Source: VBOC01 sp035635475 (GTDB lineage: Bacteria; Bacteroidota; Ignavibacteria; UBA10030; SZUA-254). From it: a stretch of 64,000 bases of DNA. The first letter of the stretch is position 1. Each line of letters opens with the position of its first letter. Below the pieces are notes generated by a model. It was not told the DNA's origin. It worked only from the letters and a program-made list of their open reading frames with translations, and made no database searches. The stretch covers positions 1 to 64,000 of the forward strand of contig DASQAZ010000055.1 in the NCBI GenBank assembly GCA_035635475.1, in the 5' to 3' direction. Positions 46,830-56,132 of this stretch are shown here, one piece after another. The position numbers and the translations under genes were made by a program.

Positions 46830-47648
46830 ATGGACAGATTATCGGTCGTCGTTATTACGCTGGACGAGGAGAAAAACATCGAGCGGTGCCTCCAAAGCAT
46901 CCGGTGGGCGGATGAAATCATCGTTGTCGACTCCTTCAGCCGTGATCGTACCGTCGAGCTGGCGAGGAAGTACACCGATTCGATTATCGAGCACGAGTAC
47001 GACGGAGACATCCCTCAGCGGGAGCGGGGCTTTGCGACGGCCACGGGAGAGTGGCTCTTGTACGTCGATGCCGACGAGGAGGTGTCGGACGACCTCCAGA
47101 AAGAAATTCTCGGGATTCTGTCGTCCCGCGACACAAGGGACGGGTATGAGATCCCGCGCAAGGTGTTCATGTTCGGATCGTGGGTGAAGCACGGCGGCTG
47201 GTACCCCGATTACACCTTTCGCCTCTTCAGGCGCGACCGGTATCGCGCAGTGCCGGCCGAGGTGCACGGAGGATTTACCGTGGACGGAGTGCCGGGGCGG
47301 CTCTCGGGGCTCTTGAACCATTACACATACGATTCGATCGCCCATTATCTCTCGAAAATGAACGACTATACATCCCTTCAAATCTCCGGCAAGATTGGCG
47401 GCGGGCGGCGGCGTTCTGTCGGCGCTCAACGATTAATCCTGAGCCCTTTGTCCCATTTCTTGAGAAAGTATATTTCTAATAAAGGGTACCGGGACGGCTT
47501 CCGCGGCTTCCTGCTTGCCGCGCTCGGTTCGATTTACACATTGGCGCTGTACGCGAAGCTCTGGGAATACGATTTTCGTGAGCACGAGGGGAGGGGCGTG
47601 AGACCCCCGATCACAAACCTCGAACTCCGGCGGCTCAAGCGTCTGTGA
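46830..47648 (+). CDS. Family 2 glycosyltransferase (WaaE/KdtX-like)
   Basis: 272 residues with an N-terminal GT-A fold: LSVVVITLDEEKNIERCLQS, WADEIIVVDSFSRDRTVELA and the DxD-type YVDADEEVSDDL. The form ITLDEEKNIERCL is typical of glycosyltransferases that add sugars to LPS inner core (WaaE-like). The C-terminal part carries basic and amphipathic helices that could bind the membrane. Donor and acceptor sugars are not known. It starts 4 bp after leuS and has a close paralog at 51555. Confidence 0.87.
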   Translation: MDRLSVVVITLDEEKNIERCLQSIRWADEIIVVDSFSRDRTVELARKYTDSIIEHEYDGDIPQRERGFATATGEWLLYVDADEEVSDDLQKEILGILSSRDTRDGYEIPRKVFMFGSWVKHGGWYPDYTFRLFRRDRYRAVPAEVHGGFTVDGVPGRLSGLLNHYTYDSIAHYLSKMNDYTSLQISGKIGGGRRRSVGAQRLILSPLSHFLRKYISNKGYRDGFRGFLLAALGSIYTLALYAKLWEYDFREHEGRGVRPPITNLELRRLKRL

Positions 47649-47664
47649 GCTACCCGGAGCATCT

Positions 47665-48498
47665 GTGAAGAAATCGCTTTCATTAATAGTTGCGGTTTAC
47701 GGCGCCGTTCGCTACCTGGAATTTGTGTTTGCGGCGCTCCGGCGGCAATCCCTGCAGGATTTTGAAGTCATAATCGCCGATGACGGCTCGGGTGCGGAGA
47801 TGAAGGAGATGATCGAGCGAACGCGCGCCCTCGCGCCATTTCAGATCAGACATCTCTGGCAGGAAGACGAGGGATTTCGAAAAAACGTCATGCTCAACAG
47901 GGCGATCGAAGCGGCGCAGACTGATTACCTCGTTTTCATCGACGGGGATTGCGTCCCGCACCGGGAGTTTCTTCACGACCACTGGACGAACAGGGGAGAC
48001 TCGGCCGTCCTCTGCGGACGGCGGGTGAACTTCAGCCGGCAGATCACCGACCGGCTGACGGTTGATGACATCGCCTCCGGCGGAATCGAGAAGCTCAGCC
48101 CGCGCCTTTTGATCGACGGGCTGCTCGCCCGGAGCAGCAATCTCGAAGATGCCGTGCGAATCGAGAACTCCTTCCTTCGCCGCCTGCTTCACCGGGACAA
48201 AGCCCGGATCCTTGGATGCAATTTCTCGATCGAACGGAGACTCCTCGAACGGGTGAACGGATTCGATGAGGAATACCGCGCGCCGGGATTGGGCGAGGAC
48301 TCGGATATCGCATTCCGGCTGAGTCTCGTCGGCGCCAGGTTCCGCACGCTCCGCTATCTGGCCGTCCTCTACCACCTTTATCATCCTCCGACCAGCGTGG
48401 GACCGGAAAACGTTCGCCTCTATGAACGGGCAGTGCGGTCGAATAATCCGGTCTGCGCCAACGGACTTCGGAAGCTCGAACAGATGTCTCCCCGGTGA
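47665..48498 (+). CDS. Family 2 glycosyltransferase (galactosyl/chondroitin type)
   Basis: 277 residues, GTG start. The GT-A domain contains LSLIVAVYGAVRYLEFVFAA, FEVIIADDGSGAEMKEMIER and DYLVFIDGDCVPHREFLHD; a later part, LGCNFSIERRLLERVNGFDE with GLGEDSDIAFRLSLVGARF, matches the C-terminal galactosyltransferase-type domain that often follows. It is distinct from the WaaE-like enzymes on either side. Substrates are unknown; a role in LPS or capsule outer-chain assembly is inferred from the neighbours. The ABC exporter begins 4 bp after its stop. Confidence 0.85.
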   Translation: MKKSLSLIVAVYGAVRYLEFVFAALRRQSLQDFEVIIADDGSGAEMKEMIERTRALAPFQIRHLWQEDEGFRKNVMLNRAIEAAQTDYLVFIDGDCVPHREFLHDHWTNRGDSAVLCGRRVNFSRQITDRLTVDDIASGGIEKLSPRLLIDGLLARSSNLEDAVRIENSFLRRLLHRDKARILGCNFSIERRLLERVNGFDEEYRAPGLGEDSDIAFRLSLVGARFRTLRYLAVLYHLYHPPTSVGPENVRLYERAVRSNNPVCANGLRKLEQMSPR

Positions 48499-48502
48499 CA
48501 AG

Positions 48503-50347
48503 GTGACAAACTTTCGGACATACTTACGAATTGTGCGCTTCGCGAGACCCTACTGGAAACATATTGCGGTCTCGATCGTTTGCACCATCTTCTATTCTCT
48601 CACGAGCGGCGCGTCTATTTCACTGTTCATGCCCCTTCTCGATATCCTGTTCCATCCGCCGGGGAACGGACAGACCCCGATGGCCCCGACGCCGGCACTG
48701 CCAGCCTTTCTAACCGGATTGTTCGGCGGTCTCGAAGCTGCGTTTCTGAAGTTCGTTTTCAGCGGCTCGCAAATGGATATCCTGTATAGAATCTGCGTGA
48801 TGATCGTGATCGCCTTTCTCCTGAAGAACTTCTTCGGGTATATGCAGTCGTACCTGATGAACTACGCCGAGGAAGGGGTCATCAAGGACCTGAGAAATGC
48901 GCTCTATCGCCATTTGCATGATCTTCCCCTCGCCTATTTCACCAATGAACGGACCGGAGAACTCATCTCGCGAATGATCAATGATGTTTCGATTCTGAAC
49001 GGAGGCATCAGCGCGCTTTTTGTGACGATGGTCCGTGAGCCGCTGCTCATCATCGTCTTCCTGAGCATGGCGCTCGCCATCAGCTGGAAGCTAACGCTCA
49101 TCTCGTTGCTCGTCTTCCCCTTCTCTCTTTCGATCATCAGCTGGATCGCGATCCGGCTCCATCGTGAGCGCAGCGTTTCGCAGGAGCGCCTGGCTGACAT
49201 CACGTCTGTTCTGCAAGAGACGATCTCGGGGGTCAAAGTCGTAAAGGCCTTCGGGATGGAGGAATTCGAGAGTGCAAAGTTCAGCCGCACAACGCGGCAA
49301 TATTTTTCCTCCCTGATCCGGATTACCCGGATCAGGGATCTCGCATCGCCCACCACCGAGATTCTGAGCGTCGCGGCGGGGGCCGTTATCATTTGGTACG
49401 GCGGCCGGCAAATCCTGATCGAACACACGTTGAACGCAAGCGGGTTTCTTACATTTTTATTTATAATTTTTCAAATCATGCCGCCCGTCAAGGAATTAAC
49501 GAACGTGAACAATCGCATCCAGGAAGCGAGCGCGGCCGCCAAGCGGATCTTCGAGATTCTCGATAAGAAACCGTCGATTAAAAGCGCCGATGGCGCACGA
49601 AAGCTCGATGAATTCTCACAGGGGATCGAATTCCGGGATGTCTCGTTTTCATACGACGGCGAAGACCGGGTCCTTTCCGGCATCAATCTCACGATTCAAA
49701 AAGGAGAGGTGGTTGCGATCGTCGGCCCGAGCGGCACAGGGAAGACGACGCTTGTTGACCTTGTCCCGCGTTTTTACGATCCCACCGGCGGCGCGCTCAT
49801 GATCGACGGCATGGATCTGCGGAAGATCGACCTGAAATCTCTGCGCCAAAAAATAGGGATCGTGACGCAGGAAACGATTTTATTCAACGACTCGGTGCGG
49901 AACAACATCGCGTACGGCCTGGAAGACTGCCCGATGGAAGAGATCGTCAAGGCAGCAAAGGCGGCGAATTCTCACGACTTCATCATGGCGATGCCCCAGG
50001 GTTACGAAAGCATGATCGGCGAACGGGGGGTGAAGCTCTCGGGAGGCGAGCGCCAGCGGTTATCCCTTGCGCGGGCCATTCTGAAAAACCCGCCCATATT
50101 GATCCTGGACGAAGCAACCTCCGCGCTTGATACGGAAGCGGAAATCCTGGTTCAGGAGGCGATCGATCATCTGATGTCAGGCAGAACCTCCGTTGTCATC
50201 GCGCACCGGCTCTCCACCATCCAACACGCCCACCGCATTGTCGTGCTCGACAGGGGCCGCATCGTCGAGATGGGCAGGCACAGCGAATTGATCGCAAACG
50301 CTGCCGGTTTGTACAGAAAATTGTACGACTTACAGTTCCGGGTTTGA
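48503..50347 (+). CDS. msbA: ABC exporter of the MsbA type (lipid A/polysaccharide flippase)
   Basis: About 614 residues, a fused transmembrane and ATPase half-transporter. Six membrane segments fill the first 330 residues. The ATPase domain has Walker A (GPSGTGKTT), the signature LSGGERQRLSLARA, Walker B (ILILDEATSALD) and the H-loop (IAHRLSTI). Its place among LPS glycosyltransferases supports lipid A-core flipping across the inner membrane; a general multidrug-type lipid exporter is the alternative. The frame is open from 48422, but GTG 48503 just after the previous stop is the likely start. Confidence 0.88.
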   Translation: MTNFRTYLRIVRFARPYWKHIAVSIVCTIFYSLTSGASISLFMPLLDILFHPPGNGQTPMAPTPALPAFLTGLFGGLEAAFLKFVFSGSQMDILYRICVMIVIAFLLKNFFGYMQSYLMNYAEEGVIKDLRNALYRHLHDLPLAYFTNERTGELISRMINDVSILNGGISALFVTMVREPLLIIVFLSMALAISWKLTLISLLVFPFSLSIISWIAIRLHRERSVSQERLADITSVLQETISGVKVVKAFGMEEFESAKFSRTTRQYFSSLIRITRIRDLASPTTEILSVAAGAVIIWYGGRQILIEHTLNASGFLTFLFIIFQIMPPVKELTNVNNRIQEASAAAKRIFEILDKKPSIKSADGARKLDEFSQGIEFRDVSFSYDGEDRVLSGINLTIQKGEVVAIVGPSGTGKTTLVDLVPRFYDPTGGALMIDGMDLRKIDLKSLRQKIGIVTQETILFNDSVRNNIAYGLEDCPMEEIVKAAKAANSHDFIMAMPQGYESMIGERGVKLSGGERQRLSLARAILKNPPILILDEATSALDTEAEILVQEAIDHLMSGRTSVVIAHRLSTIQHAHRIVVLDRGRIVEMGRHSELIANAAGLYRKLYDLQFRV

Positions 50348-51549
50348 TGAAGCTCGCCTCACTTCGCGGCGGCCGGGGCCGCGGCGTCATCCTGCGAGCG
50401 ATCTATTGTTTGACGTTGCTGGCGGTTGTGTCGGTTACATTCTCCGTTTTTCTCTCTTCTGTGGCGATGGGGACCGCCATCGCGCTGTGGCTGGGCCTTC
50501 TGATCGCAGGGGGCAAAGAGGCATTTCCCGCTACACCCCTTGATCGGTACTTCCTGTTTTACCTTTCAGCGGAGGCGCTGGCAACGATATTCTCCGTCGA
50601 ACCGGCGGCCTCTCTGGTGAACATGAAACGGTTCTTTCTCATTTCATTCATCTATCTGTGCTTGCTCGCAATGACCGGCCGCCGGCGTCTGCGAAGCGCG
50701 GTCGTCGCCCTCGTCTTCGTTGCGGCGGGCTTATCATGCGTCGAAATCTTCACTCTGACCTCCGTTGGAGGACATTACGCGCGGCTCTCCCTGTTCCAGC
50801 ACTCCCTCACGGAAGGCGGCATCAAGCTGATGGTGCTTCTGCTCATCCTCCCGTTCATGATTCGTTCCGACGCGCCGCGGGCCTGGAGGCTGGGTGCGGC
50901 GGTTGCGGGGATTCCTTTATTCGTCGGCCTCATTCTGACCCAAAGCAGAAGTTCGTGGCTCGGCCTCGTCGGCGGCATGGTTACGATCGGGATCGTTCAA
51001 AACAGAAAAATAATTATTCTGCTGGTCCTGCTGATCGTGTTGTTCGTCCTCTTTGCCCCGGCGGATTTCCAGTCGAGAGCCCTGAGCATCCTCGATCCAG
51101 CCATGCACTCCAACCTGAGCCGGATTCACATGATTACGACGGGATGGAAAATGTTTCTGGACCGCCCGGTCTTTGGCGTCGGTGATATCGATTTGAAGCG
51201 AATCTATGTGACGTATATAACGCCGATCGAGGAGGGCGAGGGTGGACACCTTCACAACAATCTGATGATGCTTCTCGTAACGCTGGGGATCGTGGGCGCA
51301 GTGGCGACCGCCGCACTTTTCGTTCAGATTTTTCTTGTCGAGCTCCGCTCTGTGCGCGAAACGCGGCACGACTGGATGCTGGGAAGCCTGACGATCGGGA
51401 GCCTGGCGGCCTACGTCGGGTTTCATATTAACGGCCTGTTCGAATGGAATTTCGGGGACCATGAGATCGCCGTCCTGCTCTGGTTTACCGTCGGTGCGGC
51501 GCTTGTCGCTCGAAAGATCGCGGCGGAGCCCGGGGAGTTGGCCTCCTGA
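50347..51549 (+). CDS. O-antigen ligase/polymerase-like membrane protein
   Basis: 400 residues with about ten hydrophobic segments and a periplasmic loop containing the Wzy_C-type motif LTQSRSSWLGLVGG near residue 200 and GGHLHNNLMMLLVTLGIVG near residue 300. These features fit WaaL/Wzy enzymes that join O-antigen to lipid A-core or polymerise repeats in the periplasm. The ligase and polymerase roles cannot be separated from sequence. The ATG shares its A with the msbA stop (TGATG). An in-frame TTG at 50344 would add one residue. Confidence 0.85.
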   Translation: MKLASLRGGRGRGVILRAIYCLTLLAVVSVTFSVFLSSVAMGTAIALWLGLLIAGGKEAFPATPLDRYFLFYLSAEALATIFSVEPAASLVNMKRFFLISFIYLCLLAMTGRRRLRSAVVALVFVAAGLSCVEIFTLTSVGGHYARLSLFQHSLTEGGIKLMVLLLILPFMIRSDAPRAWRLGAAVAGIPLFVGLILTQSRSSWLGLVGGMVTIGIVQNRKIIILLVLLIVLFVLFAPADFQSRALSILDPAMHSNLSRIHMITTGWKMFLDRPVFGVGDIDLKRIYVTYITPIEEGEGGHLHNNLMMLLVTLGIVGAVATAALFVQIFLVELRSVRETRHDWMLGSLTIGSLAAYVGFHINGLFEWNFGDHEIAVLLWFTVGAALVARKIAAEPGELAS

Positions 51550-51554
51550 ACGCG

Positions 51555-52334
51555 ATGCGCGTCCCGCTGTCGGTTATTATCATCACGCTCAACGAGGAGG
51601 AGCGGATCGTCGACTGCCTGAAAAGCGTGGAATGGGCTGACGACATCGTTGTGGTCGATGCGGGAAGCACTGATCGCACAGTGGAACTTGCGAAGCAGTA
51701 TACGCAGAAGGTGCTCACCGGCAGGTGGATGGGGTTCCCGCAGGCAAAGACGTTTGCCCTTCAGCATGCGGCGAACGAGTGGGTCCTCTGGCTTGATGCA
51801 GATGAACGTGTTTCGTCCGATCTGGCCGGAGAGATCCGGGAAATTCTTCAACGCAGGTCCTCACCGTACGCCGGCTTCGAAGTCGCAAGGCGGGCGTATT
51901 TCATCGCAAAATGGATCAAGCATTGTGGATGGTACCCCGGTTACGTCGTGCGGCTCTTCCGTAAAGATGCGGGCGCCTTCACCGGGAGCCGCGTCCATGA
52001 GAAGCTGGAGATTCGCGGGGCCGTGGGTCGATTGCAGCACGATCTGCTCCATTTTACCGACGAGAATCTCTACCACTACTTCGGGAAGTTCAACACCTAC
52101 ACATCCCTGGCCGCGGAGGACGCCCGGGATGCGGCAAAGGCATTCTCCTACTACGATCTTCTCGTACGGCCTCCCTATCTGTTTTTCAAGATGTATATTC
52201 TTCGTAGAGGATTCCTCGACGGGATGCATGGCTTCACGCTCTCGCTGCTCTCCGCCGCCTATGTCTTCGTGAAGTATGCGAAGGTTTGGGAGCTCTCCTC
52301 GGCGGGCGGTACGAGCGCCGGGCGCGACCGATGA
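51555..52334 (+). CDS. Family 2 glycosyltransferase (WaaE/KdtX-like), second copy
   Basis: 259 residues, clearly paralogous to the protein at 46830: LSVIIITLNEEERIVDCLKS, WADDIVVVDAGSTDRTVELA and WLDADERVSSDL align along the GT-A domain. The C-terminal halves also align (CGWYPGYVVRLFRKD against GGWYPDYTFRLFRRD). It probably transfers a hexose or heptose to LPS core; the pair may act on successive positions. It ends in an ATGA overlap with the GT9 gene. Confidence 0.87.
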   Translation: MRVPLSVIIITLNEEERIVDCLKSVEWADDIVVVDAGSTDRTVELAKQYTQKVLTGRWMGFPQAKTFALQHAANEWVLWLDADERVSSDLAGEIREILQRRSSPYAGFEVARRAYFIAKWIKHCGWYPGYVVRLFRKDAGAFTGSRVHEKLEIRGAVGRLQHDLLHFTDENLYHYFGKFNTYTSLAAEDARDAAKAFSYYDLLVRPPYLFFKMYILRRGFLDGMHGFTLSLLSAAYVFVKYAKVWELSSAGGTSAGRDR

Positions 52335-53437
52335 CGCCGATCTGGTCGCTGGGCAAGGACTCGGCCGGGCGAGGGCTTATGCGCCTCCTGGAAGCAACAC
52401 TGGGGCGTGAACCACTCTCACCGGATTCGTTCGATCGGTCCACGATCAAATCGATTCTCGTCATCCGCCAGCACGATCAGCTGGGCGATTTTCTTCTTGC
52501 CACGCCTGCGCTGCGCGCAATGCGTGAACACTTTCCTGCGGCCAGGATCGCCCTCGTGGTCCGGGAATACTTTCAAGACGTCGCACGGATGCTGCCGTAC
52601 GTCGATGAAGTCATAGTTTTCCGGGAACGTGCCTCCCGCTGGACGTGGGCGAACGGAAGCGCCTTCTATCGACATGTCCGCCGCGGATGGGATCTCACGG
52701 TCGTCTTGAACACGGTTAGCCATTCCTTGACAAGCGACGTGGTTGCGTCCATGTCCCGAGCACGGTATGTGCTCGGATCGGGAGCAAGGGTATTCGCAGG
52801 GTCCAGGCGGAATTTTTTTTACAACCTCATCGCGCCGGGCCCGGGCGGGGAGCGGCACCAGACTCTGCAGAACCTGGACATTCTTGAGTATATCGGGGTC
52901 GGCACGCGGGACTACTCCCCGCGGATCGAAGTGCCTGATTCCGGCGAGCGCGAAGCGCGTCGCGAACTCGAGGCCCTGGGGATCGTTCCTGGCCGGCGCG
53001 TCATTGGTTTTCACCTCGGCGCCGGGAAGGAACCCAACCGTTGGCCGGTAGCCCTGTTCGCAGAGCTGGCAATCCGGTTGAGCGGGTCCGGTGGCGCCCA
53101 ACTTATTCTTTTTTGGGGGCCGAAGGAAGAAGATCTGCACCGCCGATTTGTTGAGCGAGCGGGGGTCCGGAGCGTTGAGGTTGGACATCGGGAGTTAGGG
53201 AAGCTTGCCCCGTTATTCAAACGGTGCGACGCGCTTATCTGCAACGACACCGGCATCCTGCATCTTGCCGCGGCAGCGGGGGTACGGCTCGTCGCGATTT
53301 TTGGTCCGACGGATCCGGAAGAGTGGAAACCCCTGGGCGTCAGGATCGTTTGTGTCCGGCACCCGTCGCACCGGACGGAAGACGTGACGGTCGAGGTCGT
53401 CGCCGGGGCCCTGGAGGAGGTGCTCCGTTTTGAATAG
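52331..53437 (+). CDS. Family 9 glycosyltransferase (heptosyltransferase-like)
   Basis: 368 residues, GT-B fold. The N-terminal part has SILVIRQHDQLGDFLLATPA; the C-terminal part has IGFHLGAGKEPNRWP and the nucleotide-sugar site ALICNDTGILHLAAAAGVRL / AIFGPTDPEEW, the hallmark of ADP-heptose:LPS heptosyltransferases. With gmhA in the window, LPS with heptose is plausible. Other GT9 enzymes use other sugars, so the donor is not certain. ATG 52331 overlaps the previous stop; the frame is open to 52286 but a start there would overlap much more. It ends the glycan cluster. Confidence 0.87.
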   Translation: MTPIWSLGKDSAGRGLMRLLEATLGREPLSPDSFDRSTIKSILVIRQHDQLGDFLLATPALRAMREHFPAARIALVVREYFQDVARMLPYVDEVIVFRERASRWTWANGSAFYRHVRRGWDLTVVLNTVSHSLTSDVVASMSRARYVLGSGARVFAGSRRNFFYNLIAPGPGGERHQTLQNLDILEYIGVGTRDYSPRIEVPDSGEREARRELEALGIVPGRRVIGFHLGAGKEPNRWPVALFAELAIRLSGSGGAQLILFWGPKEEDLHRRFVERAGVRSVEVGHRELGKLAPLFKRCDALICNDTGILHLAAAAGVRLVAIFGPTDPEEWKPLGVRIVCVRHPSHRTEDVTVEVVAGALEEVLRFE

Positions 53438-53482
53438 ACCCGGACTTTCTTTACCTTTTGAAGATATTTGTCCCCGCGAACA

Positions 53483-53809
53483 ATGTCCAATGTAGAAAAA
53501 GACACGCTGCTGCTGACGCAACTCGTCCTCATGTTTCAGACAGCCGCCCTCCAAAACATGGGAAAACTGAAGAACCCCTTTACCGACCGGATCGAGAGAG
53601 ATCTTTCGCAGGCGCAGATTTCGATTGATATGCTCGAGATGCTGCATTCGAAGATGAAGGGGAACCTGAGCTCCGACGAGGAAAGGATATATGGAGAAGT
53701 CCTTCGAGACCTCCGCCTGAACTATGTCGACGAGGCGACGAAAGCCCCTCCCGCGCCCCCGGAATCCGCTCCACCCGCCACCCCGCCGGAATCGCCCGAA
53801 CGAAAATGA
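53483..53809 (+). CDS. DUF1844 family protein
   Basis: 108 residues. LLLTQLVLMFQTAALQNMGK followed by an amphipathic helix pair (AQISIDMLEMLHSKMKGNLS, DEERIYGEVLRDLRLNYV) is the DUF1844 pattern, a family of unknown function found across many phyla. The C-terminal 25 residues are Pro/Glu/Ala-rich and probably disordered. ATG 53483 suits the family; GTG or TTG starts a few codons earlier are possible. It overlaps nadK by 4 bp (ATGA), so the two are coupled. Confidence 0.85.
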   Translation: MSNVEKDTLLLTQLVLMFQTAALQNMGKLKNPFTDRIERDLSQAQISIDMLEMLHSKMKGNLSSDEERIYGEVLRDLRLNYVDEATKAPPAPPESAPPATPPESPERK

Positions 53810-54699
53810 GAGTCGGGATTCTGGGCAATACCAACAAGCCCGTCATCGGGGTGGTCACCCGTGAACTCCTGGGTTACCTGCGGCGGAACAGTGTCGCCTT
53901 TGTGGTCGAGGACGAGCTCGCCAAACTGTACGAAGAGGATGCGCACGCGGTCCCTCTCCAGAAAACGGAGAAGTGCTCTCGCGACGAACTGCCCGTTCGG
54001 TGCGACTTCCTGATTTCCCTTGGAGGCGACGGCACGATGCTCTCCGCCGCGCACACTGTCGGCTCCCGCGGCGTGCCTATTTTAGGCGTTAATTTAGGCA
54101 AGCTCGGTTTTCTCGCCGAAGTGCCGGTCGAAGATCTCTTTCCCTGCCTCGACGAGATCCGCGCGGGCAAGTACGTTCTTGAGGAGCGCATGGCCCTTGA
54201 GGCGAGAAACACTCGCGACGATTCGTGCTACAGCTCGCTCAATGAGGTGGTAGTGGACAGAGGAATTTCGCCGAGAGTCATTCAATTGGAAACGCATGTG
54301 AACGATCAGTATCTGGTGACCTACGCCGCCGACGGAATCATCGTGGCCACACCGACCGGCTCGACCGGCTACTCTCTCGCCAGCGGTGGGCCGATCGTCG
54401 TTCCCGGGAGCGGGGTTATCACCGTAACACCGATTTCTCCACACACACTGAGTGCCCGTCCTGTGCTTGTCCCGGACGCGAGCGTTATCCGCATCTCTGT
54501 GAAATCGGCATTGAAGCCCGTGCACCTCACCGCCGACGGGCAACTCGAGGGATTCTACGACACGCCGGCCGAATTCACAGTCCGGCGAGCGGAATACACC
54601 GTCAAACTCGTGAAACGATTGAATCGAAATTACTTCGATCTGCTTCGTACAAAGCTTCTGTGGGGCAGAGACCTCAGAATCGAATCGTCGGACACCTGA
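53806..54699 (+). CDS. nadK: NAD kinase
   Basis: 297 residues. It phosphorylates NAD to NADP. The motifs are FLISLGGDGTMLSAAHTVGS (GGDGT, about residues 68-72), LNEVVVDRG, and the conserved TPTGSTGYSLASGGPIV. The N-terminal domain VGILGNTNKPVIGVVTREL is usual for bacterial NadK. It is translationally coupled to the DUF1844 gene and followed 66 bp later by radA. Confidence 0.96.
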   Translation: MRVGILGNTNKPVIGVVTRELLGYLRRNSVAFVVEDELAKLYEEDAHAVPLQKTEKCSRDELPVRCDFLISLGGDGTMLSAAHTVGSRGVPILGVNLGKLGFLAEVPVEDLFPCLDEIRAGKYVLEERMALEARNTRDDSCYSSLNEVVVDRGISPRVIQLETHVNDQYLVTYAADGIIVATPTGSTGYSLASGGPIVVPGSGVITVTPISPHTLSARPVLVPDASVIRISVKSALKPVHLTADGQLEGFYDTPAEFTVRRAEYTVKLVKRLNRNYFDLLRTKLLWGRDLRIESSDT

Positions 54700-54765
54700 T
54701 CAATACCCGGCACGCGCACTCGCCTTCGGAGCGGCCGGACAAACGACTTTAATGCGCCCTACCGG

Positions 54766-56121
54766 ATGGGAAAAAATCTCACGCGATATGTCTGCCAAAC
54801 CTGCGCCTACGAATCACCCAGGTGGGTCGGAAAGTGCCCCAATTGCGGAACCTGGAACTCGCTCGTTGAAGAGCTCGCCACGAAAGCCGCGACGCGCCGC
54901 AGAACCGGAGGCCACGCAATTGCGGCAGTCCCGCTCGGAGATGTCGACATTGCAAGGGATCATCGAATCGTTTCCAGGCTGGCGGAGTTTGACAGGGTGC
55001 TGGGGGGCGGCATCGTCGCGGGCTCGGTCATTCTCCTCGGCGGTGACCCCGGAATAGGCAAGTCGACGCTCATGATGCAGCTTGCCGCGGCGCTCGACGG
55101 CCTCTGCGTGCTCTATGTCTCCGGGGAAGAATCCTCGAGGCAAATCAAGCTGCGCGCGGAGCGGCTCGGAGTGCGGTCGACCGGCACGTTCCTCGTGCTC
55201 GCGGAGACGAACATCGACCTGCTGTCTGAATTTATCGATCGCAGTCCGCCGGGCGTTATTATCGTCGATTCCATCCAGACCATGGTTCGCCCGGAGCTCG
55301 AGGCTCCTGCGGGCAGCGTCTCCCAGGTTCGTGAAACAGCCTCTTTCTTCACGAAAATTGCGAAAGAGAAATCAATCCCGGTGTTCCTGATCGGGCATGT
55401 GACAAAGGAGGGAGCGATCGCCGGCCCAAAGGCGATCGAGCACATGGTGGATGCCGTCCTCCAGTTCGAGGGAGAACAGAATCATGCCTACCGCATTCTG
55501 CGCGCGATGAAGAACCGTTTCGGCTCTACAAACGAAATCGGCGTATTTGAGATGCGGGAACACGGTTTACGGGAAGTCGCGAATCCCTCGGAGGTTTTCC
55601 TCTCCCAGAGGTCGGCAGGCGTCTCCGGATCCATGGTTGCGGCAAGCATCGAGGGAACGCGGCCAATTCTCATTGAAGTCCAGGCCCTCGTCACGGCCAC
55701 GAGCTACGGAGTTCCCCAGCGCAACACGACCGGATTCGATTCGCGACGGCTCGGTTTATTGATCGCAGTTCTGGAAAAACGGCTCGGGATGAGCTTTGGG
55801 CAGCAGGATGTGTTCGTGAATATCGCAGGGGGACTCCGGATCGATGAACCTGCGGTTGATCTTGCCATTGCCCTCTCCATCATCTCCAGTCTCCGCGACC
55901 TACCGCTGGGTTCGGATACAGTCGCGATCGGCGAAATCGGCCTTGGCGGCGAGGTGCGGGCGGTCAGCCAGGTCGAGAAACGGATTCAGGAGGCGGCCAA
56001 ACTCGGGTTTCGGCGGATCATTCTCCCCTCACAGAATCTCAAGGGTCTCCAGCAACCCGAGTCTGCCTTGCTCACCGGGGTCGGGAGCATTGAGGACGCC
56101 ATCGGGAGCCTCTTCTCGTAA
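54766..56121 (+). CDS. radA: DNA repair protein RadA
   Basis: 451 residues. RadA is a RecA-like branch-migration helicase used in recombination and repair. The N-terminal C4 zinc finger is CQTCAYESPRWVGKCPNC; Walker A is GGDPGIGKSTLMMQ; the RadA-specific motif is KNRFGSTNEIGVFEM. A C-terminal Lon-protease-like domain (VFVNIAGGLRIDEPAVDLAI) lacks protease activity in the family. It lies 11 bp before rdgB. Confidence 0.97.
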   Translation: MGKNLTRYVCQTCAYESPRWVGKCPNCGTWNSLVEELATKAATRRRTGGHAIAAVPLGDVDIARDHRIVSRLAEFDRVLGGGIVAGSVILLGGDPGIGKSTLMMQLAAALDGLCVLYVSGEESSRQIKLRAERLGVRSTGTFLVLAETNIDLLSEFIDRSPPGVIIVDSIQTMVRPELEAPAGSVSQVRETASFFTKIAKEKSIPVFLIGHVTKEGAIAGPKAIEHMVDAVLQFEGEQNHAYRILRAMKNRFGSTNEIGVFEMREHGLREVANPSEVFLSQRSAGVSGSMVAASIEGTRPILIEVQALVTATSYGVPQRNTTGFDSRRLGLLIAVLEKRLGMSFGQQDVFVNIAGGLRIDEPAVDLAIALSIISSLRDLPLGSDTVAIGEIGLGGEVRAVSQVEKRIQEAAKLGFRRIILPSQNLKGLQQPESALLTGVGSIEDAIGSLFS

Positions 56122-56132
56122 ACCGTCCCGAA

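Noticed and set aside
53430..53470. Possible promoter upstream of the DUF1844 gene
   Set aside because: A TATTTG and a poor -35 at 17 nt can be found, but the -35 matches too few consensus bases.
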